Assembly (NCBI GenBank): GCA_949987565.1
Contig: OX465104.1
Coordinates: 4,459,052-4,523,051, forward strand
DNA length: 64,000 nt
Source of the DNA: Luidia sarsii
Taxonomy: Eukaryota; Echinodermata; Asteroidea; Paxillosida; Luidiidae
Direction of reading: 5' to 3'
Shown: one piece after another, positions 40,701-53,100 of the stretch
How positions within the stretch are numbered: the first letter of the stretch is position 1
Layout of the letters: each line of letters begins with the position of its first letter
Notes under the pieces: generated by a model
Database searches by the model: none
What the model saw: the letters and a program-made list of their open reading frames with translations, nothing else
Told to the model about the DNA's origin: nothing
Made by a program: the position numbers and the translations under genes

Positions 40701-42199
40701 ACGTCCAGTCCTGGGAGGCCGAGTGGAAAGGTCGTCTTTTCGAGATGTGAATCTATACTTCCAAGAGTCAGATGATGAAGATGTCAAAACGGCCGAGATT
40801 TAAGTCATGATAGCAGGTATTTAGACACCATACTTCTTTTATTCAAAAATTTTTCAAAAGTTGAATTTGAAACTAAATAATGGAGAACTTTCATCATCAC
40901 CACAGTAGTCTAGAAAGCAGTTAATTTCTTGTCAGATGATGCTCTATAAAAACTTGGGGGAAAGCTATTAAGTAAATTTTGGGAAATTTTAATTTGGTTA
41001 TGGGAAACATAATTTGGAAAATTAAATTTGGATTGCATTGATTTTGACTTTGGTTTCTCTTTGTCAGACCCATCCTGCAGAAGACAAGGTATTGGACGGG
41101 AGACCTTACTCTTGATGATGCAATATGGTGAGAGAAAGAAATGTGTCATTAACTCTGTAATCTCAACTTTCTCCACTGTTTTAAAGAATGCAACCAAAAT
41201 GTCTTCAAACTTTATATGAAAAAGCTGCATCCACTTTGTCAAATCCCTGAACTGCTGTAGCCAGGTTTACAACAATCGGTTGTTTGTATGAAAGCAGGGG
41301 TGTGATCCCTGGAGATATGGCAGTTAATAGTTGAATTGCTTCTGACTGGCACCCCCCCCCACCCACCCCAACAAAGACTAGTTGATTATTTGGTACTGCC
41401 ACCATCCCAAGGGCTGGATAGCTCAGATGTATCAGGTTCGAGTCCCAGTCCAGTCAGTTTTCTTTTCCATTTTCAGAAAATGTTCAAAAGGTCTAAGTCA
41501 GTTTTTCCTTTATTTGTTTACCTTAAAATTAAGAAATGACAAAGAAAATTTGACTGATTCTACTAAAGTCAACATTTTCCCAGTCAATCCTTATTAAGGT
41601 AAATTTGACATTGTCTGACCTGTGGTATATGTGACCCTTGACCCTTCCTACCTGTCTATGTCCCACAGGTGTGACCGAACTGCTGGTGAGACGGTTTGTG
41701 GCCAAGATTGGGCTCCAGAATCAGCCCAGCCTGGCTCTTTTCAAGAAGTTGGGCTACAAGGAGGTGAGCGGTTGATGCAATGATGACACATTGCTATGGC
41801 TGAATGGCTATTGCTTAGAAGTACACATGGTATAATGGAAGTGGCTATGAAGCAGCTAGCTTGTGGCTGCTGCTTATTCCCATAGACTTGTGTGGTATTT
41901 ACAGCCATAGCCAAAGAACTGTCATAGTTTTCCTCAATCAAAGAGAGAATGCCACTCCTTATTACATGTACATGACTGATGTAACTCTATCTATCTCACT
42001 CTCCCTCTCTCTCTCCCTCTCTCTCTCCCTCTCCCTCTCCCTCTCCCTCTCCCTCTCCCTCTCCCTCTCCCTCCCTCTCCCTCTCAAACAGGAATCAGTG
42101 AGCGAGGTGTTTCAAGAAATGACTCTACATCTGGATGTGGGAGAAGACATTAGTCACTTTCTTAACAAGGAGACGGAGCACATGGTGTATAGAGACTAA
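37647..42199 (+). CDS. NAT9: NAT9-like N-acetyltransferase, 3' four exons
   Basis: Exons 37647-37733, 41068-41127, 41669-41763 and 42092-42199 have matching phases. They give CMCGDVNLYFQ..., EVMIADPSCRRQGIGRETLL..., LVRRFVAKIGLQNQPSLALF and SEVFQEMTLHLDV..., ending YRD. The order matches the C-terminal two-thirds of NAT9, a GNAT-fold protein N-acetyltransferase. RRQGIG is the acetyl-CoA binding Q/R-x-x-G-x-G/A motif. Exons for the first ~100 residues are not in the window. The intron 37734-41067 contains a LINE and a dead copy of the first exon. The AATAAA at 42685 would end the transcript. The locus may be functional, a pseudogene, or a product of assembling two haplotypes. Confidence 0.75.
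37966..39272 (+). pseudogene. LINE family A ORF1, frameshifted
   Basis: It starts MPSRKSDCALLLQYEDV at 37966. A deletion at about 38056 (GAGAGGGCATTTGGCC) removes the GVVTRDH codons and shifts the frame. From there it is open through three intact CCHC knuckles and the Pro/Ser linker to CSRCGEASGPYP at about 38910. The frame shifts again into the Cys-rich and Arg-rich region (38872-39270). It breaks at KIDSN before the C2H2 fingers. A 590-codon frame (37988-39760) crosses these breaks and is not a genuine protein. Confidence 0.8.
39283..40502 (+). pseudogene. LINE family B ORF1, from knuckle two to the C-terminus
   Basis: It enters at QVGHSVRECPNSAKC and has knuckle three (CTACGETGHNFRSC). 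A frame change at about 39500 precedes a Ser/Pro-rich run, then come the Cys-rich segment (CLRCEAPAGPYP, CRECNG, CAACTGVNGPAQLIC) and two C2H2 fingers ending FVKSFVLS at 40502. The upper frame 39306-40502 is open for 398 codons. Confidence 0.8.
40575..40741 (+). pseudogene. LINE ORF2 start, truncated
   Basis: MISFLSLNVNGMHDSAKRRS through LQECH to the codons before 40741. The break is precise against NAT9 exon sequence GAGATGTGAATC. Confidence 0.85.
40742..40816 (+). pseudogene. NAT9 exon, broken copy 3
   Basis: The 3' 75 nt of the exon with its donor (GCAG/GTATTT). The acceptor side is replaced by LINE ORF2, and a TAA (40801-40803) replaces the Glu codon in AEIEVMI. This copy is the one directly next to the downstream exons. 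Confidence 0.85.
41068..41127 (+). CDS. NAT9: NAT9 exon, acetyl-CoA motif
   Basis: The acceptor is CTCTTTGTCAG and the donor TATG/GTGAGA. It encodes PSCRRQGIGRETLLLMMQY. Confidence 0.85.
41229..41352 (-). repeat. Dispersed repeat, copy 1 (inverted relative to 53515-53690)
   Basis: Shares blocks with 53515-53690 as reverse complement: TGCTGTAGCCAGGTTTACA, GGGATCAC/GTGATCCC, GGCAGTTAA and GAAGCATTTCAA-type sequence. No coding signal. Confidence 0.6.
41400..41500 (+). repeat. tRNA-derived SINE fragment
   Basis: GGGCTGGATAGCTCAGA resembles a tRNA A box, and GGTTCGAGTCC is a B box. They are too close together for a tRNA gene, so the middle is deleted. A CAGTCCAGTCAG-TTTTCTTTTCC tail follows, as in the SINE at 58520. 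Confidence 0.6.
41669..41763 (+). CDS. NAT9: NAT9 exon
   Basis: The acceptor is TGTCCCACAG and the donor GAG/GTGAGC. It encodes VTELLVRRFVAKIGLQNQPS, then LALFKKLGYKE. Confidence 0.9.
41989..42086. repeat. CT-rich microsatellite (CTCTCC)n
   Basis: An uninterrupted pyrimidine run of about 95 nt on the plus strand, immediately upstream of the last NAT9 acceptor. It probably acts as part of its polypyrimidine tract. Confidence 0.95.
42092..42199 (+). CDS. NAT9: NAT9 terminal exon
   Basis: The acceptor is CTCAAACAG. It encodes ESVSEVFQEMTLHLDV through YRD and the stop TAA. Confidence 0.9.
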   Translation, partial: ESVSEVFQEMTLHLDVGEDISHFLNKETEHMVYRD

Positions 42200-42684
42200 T
42201 TTGTAGAAGGATAATTAGATTAGATTTTATAGGCTATTTGTTTGGCTAAGAACGGTTTGTAACTGGCACAGTGTACAGTTAAGGTTTGAACAAGTCATAA
42301 GTGTGTGTAGTTCTGTATGGAACCTCATATTTTTAGAAATCCACAAAAACTTGTGGCATCCCGACAGGACAAGAAATGTTGGAAATCCGAAATCAACTGT
42401 AAACTGTTCCCGAATAGGAGCCATAGCTATATACAAACCATAGCTATATGTCAGTTAGGAGCTGACATGAAAAGTCACTACCAAGGCTGATCACCTGGAA
42501 TTGCTTAAACACCAAACAATATTGAGCAGAGAATTGCCGACAGATGTCTAGTTGCCAGCCTGAACTGTGTTGTACAGCTAAGCAGACTGCCACAGATAGC
42601 CAACATCATTTGTACATTTTAAAATGTAATCTATATTTTATTGAGAACCTTGGATAAAAGTTATATTGTACATATGCAGAAGAC

Positions 42685-42690
42685 AATAAA
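42685..42690 (+). terminator. Candidate NAT9 polyadenylation signal
   Basis: AATAAA lies 486 nt after the stop codon, the first such hexamer in the 3' region that I see. Confidence 0.5.
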
Positions 42691-42699
42691 TGATTAACA

Positions 42700-44480
42700 G
42701 ATTGATTGAAAAGCAGCAACATCACGTGGAAATATTGTCAGTAATCATGTTTGGGGCTGGATCATTTAGTCTGAGGTTCATGGAGTTTAAATAAAGCAGA
42801 AAATGTTGGATTTTTGTTTTGAAAGCCACCCGCAGTTTAAGAATTGGGGACAGAAATCTGCAGTGTTGTCATTTTGATGGAATTCAGGACCTAGCACCCA
42901 AATCATTTTACAAACTTCCAAGAATCTAGAGACAGATGGAGTCAGGTGTACAAATGTTGTCAAGTGGAAAAGAAGTTTATTTAAAATTCATTACATTCAT
43001 GCATATTTATGATACAAGCACAATAGATATGATTTCATGTCTTTAAGTAACAACCATTTTTTTTACTCTCCACAGATTGATATTTTATTCTCCAGTTTAA
43101 TAATACTCTTTATGGAAATCACAAATATACAAAGAAAGAACTTCAGTAGAAAGGCTTTAATAACACACATTGCAACCATCAGGTTCACCCAATATGGGTA
43201 CTTTCAAACCTTCATCCCTCCCAAGTTTTTATAGAATCCCCCACAAGACAATGTTTGTCATTTTTACTAGGAGTATGGGACAAAAGGTGTGATAAGGGTT
43301 GTCCTGGCCTTAGCTTAGTTGAGGACAAGCAGATAGAGAGACTGATAGAGCCACAAGACCTAAACTACCACCAGGGTACCTTGACTAGAGTCGCGTCATC
43401 TCATCTGAAAAAAAATTATTTGCGGTTGAAGTTCCATTTCCTTGCATGGAGTGGAATGACCGCTAAGTGAGATTTGAAGTTTACATTTTGCATTTGGGGG
43501 GGGGGGGTAATGCTAGCAATTGAAAGTAACCCTAAAGTAATCTTTTTTAACATGATTGTGGCTCTGAGAAGAACCATTGTCTTAAGATAATGTATGTTTG
43601 CACAATGTGCTAATGATGGAAGACTTTTGCTGTGACACCATGCACATACAGTACATGTAATCTCTTCTCTGATTGAGTGGGTCCGAGAGGAGTAGGTAAC
43701 TCGTCACTCAGTGTCCCCAAACAGCAAACACACAGATTGTCCACACAAAAGAGAGTACAGTATGTGTGTGAATTATTGACACCACAAACCTTTTTCTATT
43801 AACAAAATGCCAGTCAAATAGAGTCAAACCAGGCCCTTTTTAATCTCTCCCCCAGACCAAATTGGTCCCTCAGTTTCAGGCATCTTGGGAAGATTCAGGA
43901 CTCGCACCCAAAATGGCAGATTTGTTTTTCATTTCTGAATTGTTCAAAACAAAAGTATTCACATTGATACAGAAGTCACTCCAAAGCATCATATTATTTT
44001 GAAACCAAATACACTACTTTGTTTTGCCTTGCTTTCTATGAAATTTGAAAAAAATATATTCAGAGCCAGCAAAAATGTGTCAACCTTACTTCAAGAATTG
44101 CACTTACATGTATTACATCAATTGGCTTTTATATTATAGTCTTTGTCAGCTTTATTTAGTGTTTCCCTGCCCTACAGCAAATGAAAAAACAGACTAACAG
44201 TTAGCAATGGTGCCTTCATAATACTGTACATGATTTGATATAAACCCGTCTTGGATGACGTCACGGTTTTGTTTATCAGCCATCTTGGATTACACACATG
44301 AGCACGTCACCGCCGTTACTAAGTCAGCTGTGCATACAAACAACTCCACATACACGGCGGCAAGTTTTGAACTTGTCGTAGTTATACTACTACTGCTTTT
44401 TACTAGTATTAATTACTAGTTGTGCCATTGAGGAATCTCTTTTTTATTCCTCCGTGGTTGTACCATGGATTGGAGGTACT
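42700..44480. other. No gene seen
   Basis: AT-rich intergenic sequence. A G-run of 11 lies at 43497. Open frames are short and without recognised motifs. Sequence from about 44250 (GATGACGTCACGG) is GC-richer and leads into the THAP remnant. Confidence 0.5.
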
Positions 44481-44489
44481 TGTTTTGTT

Positions 44490-44740
44490 GAAAGATGATT
44501 CACTTTTGCGCTGTCCTTGGCTGTGGAAGCATGGGGTTCGTGATAAGAAATCTTTTTATTGTTTACCAGCTGTACTGACAAGAGAAGGTGACGCAACTCG
44601 TATACTTTCGCTAAAAAGATGGACGAAATGGTTGTCGCGGGTTACTTGTGTACGGATCTATTCCAGCAATAAAGCCGAGAATGTCAAGAGAACTGTAAAA
44701 AGCCGAATGTGCAGCATTCGAATTCGCCATGATGACTAAC
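44490..44740 (+). pseudogene. THAP-domain remnant
   Basis: MIHFCAVLGCGSMG is read in one frame. After a one-base shift it continues as GVRDKKSFYCLPAVLTREGD, then LKRWTKWLSRVT, and a later frame gives IPAIKPRMSR. Together they follow a THAP finger: CxxxxC, a Phe-Tyr-x-Leu-Pro element, Trp, and a late Pro-Arg-Met. At least two frame breaks are needed, so it is a decayed copy, probably from a THAP transposon. Confidence 0.45.
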
Positions 44741-45270
44741 GTAACGTTAAACGAACACAAACGTGCGAGCGAAAGCGTATGTGTATACTCCAAGATGGCG
44801 GATCTCGCTGTTTCTAGTAGCAACGTGACTTCAGTAAGAAGGGTCTATAGTGATGCAGTTCTTACCAGTCAATTTACAACTTTATAATCACCCAAATCAC
44901 AGAGTACCATTAAGCAGTGACACTACAGTTGTTTTTGTTCAGTCATTTACACTTATTATCAGTCATTCAGCGACCAGTTTTTGTATTTTGGCACAACTTC
45001 CTAAATTAGTCCCTTTAGCCAAATAGTAAGGCATTTTCAACTCTGTCCTTTAAAACCCATCTTACAGGTTTTGAGGACCAAATATCAATGAAAAGATCTT
45101 TTTATCAGTTGCAAAACAAAGAAAGTCAAATAGTCAAATTGCTGTAACAAACATGCCCTTTGGCTCCTGATTTTTGTGTACAAAATATGTGGCCGCAACT
45201 GCTACAATGAACAACCACTATACCAAACAATTTTCATGGATCCCGGGATGTTAGTATAGCGACGTTCCAC

Positions 45271-46707
45271 TGTATTGGGTACCTGCAGAGCTATGGGCTT
45301 CCACAATTGCGCAAGAATTCTCCTGCAATGACTGGTGTATTTTTAGATAAAAGAATAATGCTTTTAGGAAAAGAATAATGTAAAATTATAGAAAACCTTT
45401 CTTCGTCCAAATTTAAATGATAATTTCTTTGATACAGACATTTACCGGTACTTTATACAAAGCTACTCAATTTGAGATAAACCAGATTCATTAAGCCTAC
45501 AAAATTGCATAGTAATTCATTCATCGGGATTTTCAAATACCCAGAAGTTAAAATACTTTTTCTTTTAATTGTCTTTTGAACCTAAAGTTAAAAGTATGTC
45601 GTAGAAAAAATAGAAAATTGATTTTTTATTTTTGCTTTAAAAAATGGAAGCAACAGCTGCCAAAGTCTGAGAAGAAAAATAAATGTGAAGTCACACAATC
45701 TAGAAAATTCTGACTGAAATAACACCGCATGGACTGAGGAGACATTTTAACCTTTAACACATCACTGTAACAACTACATAACGTGAAATATTCCTTGGCG
45801 ATCTTTACACTCATGGATACAAGATACATAGCCCAGTTAGTTACTGAAAGTAAATCCAACATTTGTACACTTGGTACATCCAACTGGCTTGTGTGTTTCT
45901 TTTTATGTAGACACATTAATAAATTTCATTGGTTAAAGACCACGTTTGGAAATTACTCAATTCCATACCCGTGTCTCTGTCTTCAAAATGTATTGGGTAC
46001 CTGCAGAGCTATGGGCTTCCACAATTGCGCAAGAATTCTCCTGCAATGACTGGTGTATTTTTAGATAAAAGAATAATGCTTTTAGGAAAAGAATAATGTA
46101 AAATTATAGAAAACCTTTCTTCGTCCAAATTTAAATGATAATTTCTTTGATACAGACATTTACCGGTACTTTATACAAAGCTACTCAATTTGAGATAAAC
46201 CAGATTCATTAAGCCTACAAAATTGCATAGTAATTCATTCATCGGGATTTTCAAATACCCAGAAGTTAAAAAGACTTTCTCTTTTAATTGTCTTTTGAAC
46301 CTAAAGTTAAAAGTATGTCGTAGAAAAAATAGAAAATTGAATTATTTTTTTTGCTTTAAAAAATGGAAGCAACAGCTGCCAAAGTCTGAGAAGAAAAATA
46401 AATGTGAAGTCACACAATCTAGAAAATTCTGACTGAAATAACACCGCATGGACTGAGGAGACATTTTAACCTTTAACACATCACTAACAACTACATAACG
46501 TGAAATATTCCTTGGCGATCTTTACACTCATGGATACAAGATACATAGCCCAGTTAGTTATTGAAAGTAAATCCAACATTTGTACACTTGGTACATCCTA
46601 CTGGCTTGTGTGTTTCTTTTTATGTAGACACATTAATAAATTTCATTGGTTAAAGACCACGTTTGGAAATTACTCAATTCCATACCCATGTCTCTGTCTT
46701 CAAAATG
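45271..46707. repeat. Direct tandem duplication of 718 bp
   Basis: Copies 45271-45988 and 45989-46707 are nearly identical. Both begin TGTATTGGGTACCTGCAGAG and run to GTGTCTCTGTCTTCAAAATG-type sequence. Few substitutions separate them, so the event is recent. No gene is contained; it lies just downstream of the ADAP stop codon. Confidence 0.9.
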
Positions 46708-46978
46708 ACATTTGGAAGAGCGAGGTTCAAGTGGCCAGGATTAAATTAGTGACCTCTTGACCCATCCCAGTTACTACTTAGTCATGACAAAGCCAAAAAA
46801 CACCCCAATACCCCAGTTTTCACTTACCGGTAAATAAAAATAAAAAAATCCCAAATATGTATTATAAACCTCACTTTATGTTATATTATATTTGAGTTCA
46901 GCAGCAATTCAGGTAATGCCACTCTTTCAAATCTACGGTTTCCATGGTAATCTCTCTTATTACCATTGGTTTTTACTT

Positions 46979-47185
46979 CTAACTGATGTTACCTATCTCA
47001 TCGTTAATGGCTGCCATCCAGGCTTTGCGCTCCGTACTTGTCTCTGCAGAGAAGAAGAAGTCACGGCCAGGAACCTTCAAGGTGAAGGCAAATCCTTGGT
47101 CCAGTTTGCCTGCCGGCACACCTTCGATACAGCGGTAGGCTTGCATATTGTTGCCTAGGACTACGGACTTCTTACAGACGTCGTC
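46979..47185 (-). CDS. ADAP1: ADAP exon 8 (PH2 C-terminal part, stop)
   Basis: The acceptor is CTCTCTCCAG. It encodes [15 protein letters not shown]... to [11 protein letters not shown] and the stop. A GT at GATAG/GTAACA could splice to a further exon, but the total length already fits the family. Confidence 0.85.
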   Translation of the reverse strand, partial: DDVCKKSVVLGNNMQAYRCIEGVPAGKLDQGFAFTLKVPGRDFFFSAETSTERKAWMAAINDEIGNIS

Positions 47186-50100
47186 CTGGAGAGAGATACA
47201 GGGAGATAACATATTGGTGTCATCATTGTGTCACCCGCCCGACAAGACACAGTCAAAGACTTGACGAAGCTCAGGCTCAGGCTTCTTGCCCGTCACACAA
47301 AATCCCCAAAATGTGGTTAGTCGCTGAATAGACCAATATTGTGCAACCCCGTGACTTATAGTGTGTATTTTTTCATCTCATTTGGCACAGAGGAGTAATG
47401 GAAAAATTCAGAGAAGAATGTGGACAATATGATGGTCTCCTTTGCTTGTTTCCACTCGTCTTCTGCACCAAATGAGATGAAAAAATACCCTCTATAAGTC
47501 ACGTGATGGCATGTAAACATTGGTTGCGCATTGCAGAACCAACACGGAGGTCAAAGGGCCTGCCCTTCACTGCTTGTAATATCACAACAGGGTGAAGATA
47601 TAACCCACAGCAAAAGCCCGAGAATATGGCTTCCACTATGTAAATGGGCTAATGATCAAATGGCAGTTGAAATTGTCTTGGTCCAGCTGAAGGCCATTCA
47701 TGCCTGGTCAGACAAAAAAAATGAATACCAGTACTCTTAACAATGCTTCTTGCGACAAACTCATCTCCTTCCCATGATGGCTGTGCTTGAAAACGCTCAG
47801 AGGAACATTCCAGACCAGTACAGCAACCCTGAAAAGTCGAGCTTCATGTCAAACCACAGAATGTCCGAAATGGGCTTTCAGAGCTACACCTAGGGCTATC
47901 GTCTTGGAATCTCAAAATTTAGTTGGCCTGACGTTTTGATCCTAGCAGGACCTTTCTCAAAGGCAGAGTGACAAGGACAACACAGATACATGTACACGAA
48001 GAAAGGGGGAAGAGAGTGAATAGGACACGGATGAGAAACAAAGGACAAAGAGTAAAGCTGGTAGGGTGAGATCAAAGGGAAGGGCAAGGAGTAGGGTAGG
48101 GATTCGTGAGAAGAGGGGGAAAGATCAAAGAGAGAAGTTTGAAGAAGTGTCTTCGAATCTCATTGTATTTCCAATAGGGGAAGACCTAGACCTAGCTCTA
48201 GACGCCCGTTTCGGACACGGCCCCACTTTGCACGGGGTCACGTCAGCCAGCCAAGATTTGTTTATCAATGTGCCATTTTCAAAACTCGCTAAACAATCGG
48301 GAATAATATATACCTGTGAAATAAATCAATGAGTGCACTATGTGTACTACTACTAGCGTGTCAAACCTGGCACAATCAGACATCTGTGTGCCTTTTGACA
48401 TGGTACATATTGTTCTGTGGTAGGCTAAAAAGAGTCTTTGTTTGAAAACTTGGGCAAAAGAGGCGTCCAGATTCAGAGGGCCTGCGGTAAATCTCAAGGG
48501 ATCACGTCCCCACTTTCGCAGGGAAAGGAGTGGCTTCTTACCACATCACTGTCATAGTAGGTGATGCGTTTGTAGGTCAGGACAACCCAGCGTTTCCTGA
48601 AGGCTTCTTTGCCCGTGGAACCAGTTTTATGAAGCCATCCTTCCTTCAAGATATCTCCCCGATTCAATATTCTGGTCACCTGCCAATTCAAATAGATCAA
48701 ACAAAGGTGAAATTTCTGCAAAATAAATAAATCAGTAGAGTAATACACAAAAATGCTGCAAACTGCTTGCTGAAACTGACCGGATCTTGTCTGTCGTACC
48801 ACTTGAGCTGTTTGACTAAACCTGAACTTGAACCTGAGACTTTTGGATAATTGGTAAGTGTTCCACCACCTGAAGTGTTCAATAGTTATGTGATAGCCAT
48901 AAATAGTCAAGTATTTTGTAGGGGTGGGATGATTGTCATGCTACCATTACAGGGATGTAAGAATTTCCTGATTTCTGGAAATTGCGTGATTTTCTTAATT
49001 TTTTTTTTTAATGTCAAACAGGTATCTCAAACTGCTCATTTTTATCTGTGAAAACCCTAAAAACTGAAGGGCGCCTGCACCCCTGCCGTGAATCTCTCGG
49101 TCGCGTAAGCGCTCACTTGCAGTCACATCTCTTGGTCGCGTAAGCGCTCACTCGCAGTCGCACGATTTATTGGCCTTTTTTTATTGGCTGATTTCCAGGA
49201 AAATGACTTTGTCAGTCACTCACATCCCTGCACAAAACCAATTCAGATACATTGGGATTCGAACCAGAGACCTCTTGATTACAGTACCAGTGCTCTACAA
49301 CCTGTGCTATCCACCTGTTGCTGCCATTCTACCTTGCTTATTCTTTGCTGGGATTGGAGTGCCTATCAGCTGGCTCCACATCATATGAGCACTTGGTTTT
49401 TAGCTACATGTACATGTATATTGGGATTCAAACCTGAGACCCCGGGTGGTTGGGGGGGGGGCGGCTATGTAGAAAGGATTCTAACCATAACTCACCTCAT
49501 CATCACTCAGACCTCCGGGAAAAGCTACCATCAGACGATTATACTTCATGTGACGGATGGCGTTGTACCAATCAATGATTTCCTACAACAGAAAATAGAA
49601 ATCACTGTTTGAATCTACGAAGGTGACTGGATTTATAGGCTAAGGCTGCAAATAACACACAAGTCTATGGAAATTGGCTACAGCGACAAACTGTAGTTTG
49701 ATTAGTTTCCATACACTTGTGTGTAAAATGAAGCCCTTGTCAATTGGCATCAGTCAGATAGCCATGTCCGAGATCATTGGCTAATGGCTATAGGCAGAGA
49801 TAACAGATAAGTCTATGGGAATTGGCTGCGGCCACTAGCTGGAAGATTTCATAGACTTGTGTCATTCAAATGGTTTTGAAAGGGCCAGTGTACAGCCTTT
49901 ACTGTGTGCCGAAATACCTAGCACCAGAAACGGTGAGCCAATCTAAATATTGGGCCATTCGGTGTACCTATAGTCACAGCTTGGGATACAATTTGGCAAT
50001 TCAGCTTGTACATGATGGACCATTCTGTGTACCAGTACAGGCACTGGACCTATCAGAAACACACTATGTGATCCAAACTCTGTATGAAGTGGATAAGTGG

Positions 50101-53100
50101 GGTCGGTCTGTGTTGGCTACCTACCCTGCCAGTGTCTGTATAGACATAAATGTTACGGATATCGCCACCTTTCTGCTCAAAATAAAGCTGCATTCCGTTT
50201 GGGTTGCGGAACTTGTTCGGACAGAAGGCTACATGCAAACTACCCAAGTCAATGACTGCCTTGGGTAACTTGGCCTAGGAGAAAGAAAAGAAAGTCACAA
50301 TCAAAGAAAGTAATTAGTGAGCAATCGATATTGGACTGGATTGGGATTTTGAGAGAGAGAGGGGCAAAGGGGTAAACTCATTGCATCATGCAAAGTTCTA
50401 TGAACAGATGGCAGAATCCGATGAAGAGAGTCATTAGTTGTGTGATCGTGCTCAAGTTCTCATTCAGTATATAGGTACTTCATGTCCGGAAGGATTCTCT
50501 GAACACTCACAGGCAAATGCCATGACTGGAAGAAGTTTGCTTAACCATAAGAAAGAGTATTGAGACAAGGTTAGGTCGTTGATGTCATCATTGTAGGATG
50601 GCCTTCAACTAGCCTCGGACAATTTCGCCTGACATTTGGCCACTGAGCAACGGCTAAAATCAAATCCTGGTTTACGTCCTTGTGGACAGGAGTTCATGAA
50701 ACTGTGGTCGGGGAAAAGCACTGACTAAGAGCTACCAACAAAAAATACAAGGGTTCTACAAGGATATACGTGTACGCTTTACATGAACATCCAGTCATCC
50801 TGAACAAATGCTGACTAAACTAATTCAATCGACAACAGGATATTCAGACCGACAACACCACAAGTGCTGCACTCAATCATGTCACAAGTCCTTCATAACC
50901 CTGGCTACAAGGAAGCTTTCCATCCATTTCAACTTACCTTTTCATGGAAAAACAATCACAACTACAATTGAGTCATAAACGTGGAGTGTCATTTTTCTAT
51001 TAAAGGTGAAGTTGTAACGCATTCAGGTGAAATGGAATGAACTAAAACACAGGGGTCTAAAACTGGCACGCAGCAGTGCTTGTAGGGGTCCATAGGTAGT
51101 AGACGTCAAGGGGTGCTGTAGATGGACTCTCTTTACTTACATCTGTCTTGTTATAGTAACACAGAGTGAAGTCGTCTTCAGAAAGCACAAATCGTCGCTC
51201 CATGAAGTTGAGCTTATCTTTGAGTTTCTTCCACATAATGCCTTCCATGATCCGTCCCTTCAGCCGATACTTCTGAAGGTTGACATTGATGAATTCCTGT
51301 CTCTCATACTTGCCCCGAATCCACTGCTCGCGGATCACTCTGATAGGAATGGATGAAAGACAGAGGGATAAACACAGGAGGAAGGCAAGTCCTACATTTG
51401 GAAGACTCGGTTTAACATTTTGAAATGCTTGAATGTACATTAACAGCATGAGTATTTGCCAGATGTGGTCAAAATCTTGCAAATTTAAAAATTAATTTAG
51501 ACATTTTAAAAATCTGTTCTGATGGATTTTTTTGTGTATGCAATTCTCCCCCCCCCCCCAAAAAAAGGGGGGAAAATACATGTATATCCAGCACATTGTT
51601 GTACGGCGTTAAGGCGCTTATAAAATAAAAAGTAACTTAATAACAACAAAGATAATTTGACTAGAATCACTGTTCTGTTAAAAAAAAGAAATTGAAAGGA
51701 TTAATTTCTAGTCAGTTTCCTTTCCTTTTCCTTTCCTGTCAATGGACAATGTTCTCAAATAGATTAAAGTTTTCCTTATTGCAAACTACACAGGGAATTA
51801 GACAAAACTATCCCAGTAAAGTTTTTTTTCAATAAATGAAAATTTGCTAATCGTGTTTGTTACAAATCAAGAATGGGTGACCTTCATTTGTGAATGTACA
51901 TACTAATATTGTAAGAGACATTCTTGCAATGCTACAGTAGGTGAACATTTTATTCAACAACTTGTCTGATTGAATAGGATGACTATTAGAAAAGAGGTTG
52001 TTCAACATAGATGTCCAGTCAGTAGCACCCTTCCAGCCACCATCGTGAGCCACCAAACAACTTTAAAGGTAGGGTACAAATAGGTCTAGGTACATGTACA
52101 TGAACATACTGTATGTACAGTTGTACACCATTAGCAAAGGTCAAAGAATCGCTTTCATACTTTGTAAAACTCAACGTGTACATAAAATAACATCCCTTGG
52201 GCAAGTTTCGGCTCAATCCGTCAACCATTTCATAGAAACGAAATAAGATGCTAACTTTTTTTTAGACAGCGGGCAGAAATTGTAAAAGAAACTCTCTTCC
52301 AATGATTGCCATATGGAGTGATCATTGGAAATTCAACAAATTTCCTCTTCTCGCAAACAGGCAGATTTTGGATCATTTTTAACTTCACAGAATGTCTGAT
52401 AGTACCGTTAGTGCGTTACTCCCGACGAGTAAGCAACTACCGGGTACTCAAACTTGGAATGTCCAGAAATAGGCGAGGTGCAAATGGAGCCTCCCTTTAA
52501 CACAAGGGGGCTGATCAGCTATAGATGGTATTACATCCGAGTCATAAAATTCACTAAATTTATCCAGGTTTTTCCTTGTCCAGTCGCAAAAGATGTGAAC
52601 ACGCGCAGACAATTTCCAGGAAAGACCAGCATTAATGTGAGACTAGTTTATGCTTGAATGAGCACAAGCTGCAGGAGATGAAAAGTCCGGATTAGAGAAC
52701 AAAAAAAATAGGCTAACAAACAAAAAACACAATCGCAGTTGCCCCTCACAGTCACACAAACAAGGGTGCTTGCTATTTGGGTTGGCATCATTGTGGGGGA
52801 TTCCTTTGTGTTTTCTGGAATTCTGATTCTGTTAAGTCATCGGGGTTACAGCAGGGGTTTTCCCAAACTCATTGCAAAAGTCCAAAATGAGGAAAATACC
52901 GTTAACGCTGGAGGGAAGCAGCCTGGGCTAGGCTTACTGTAAGAACATTTTCTAGCTCACAACACACACACTGTATAGTGTATATATATAATGATGATGG
53001 ACTTGTACAATGTAAATGATTAGAAGAAATAACTTTTAAAATCAGTAATCTTTTTTTAATGATTCATTCAAGGACAGGGAATAAGGGATGACTTGACTGT

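Larger units (their letters stand above)
37870..40741 (+). mobile_element. Plus-strand LINE, A/B chimera, truncated in ORF2
   Basis: The 5' UTR shares its junction with the copy at 31040. Family A ORF1 (37966-39272) is followed by family B ORF1 (39283-40502) and the first ~55 codons of ORF2 (40575-40741), where it meets a NAT9 exon remnant. It lies in the sense direction inside the NAT9 intron. Confidence 0.85.

Noticed and set aside
49230..49325. Minus-strand tRNA gene
   Set aside because: A-box and B-box are present but the acceptor stem does not close and the family occurs in many decayed copies with a common tail, so it is a SINE.
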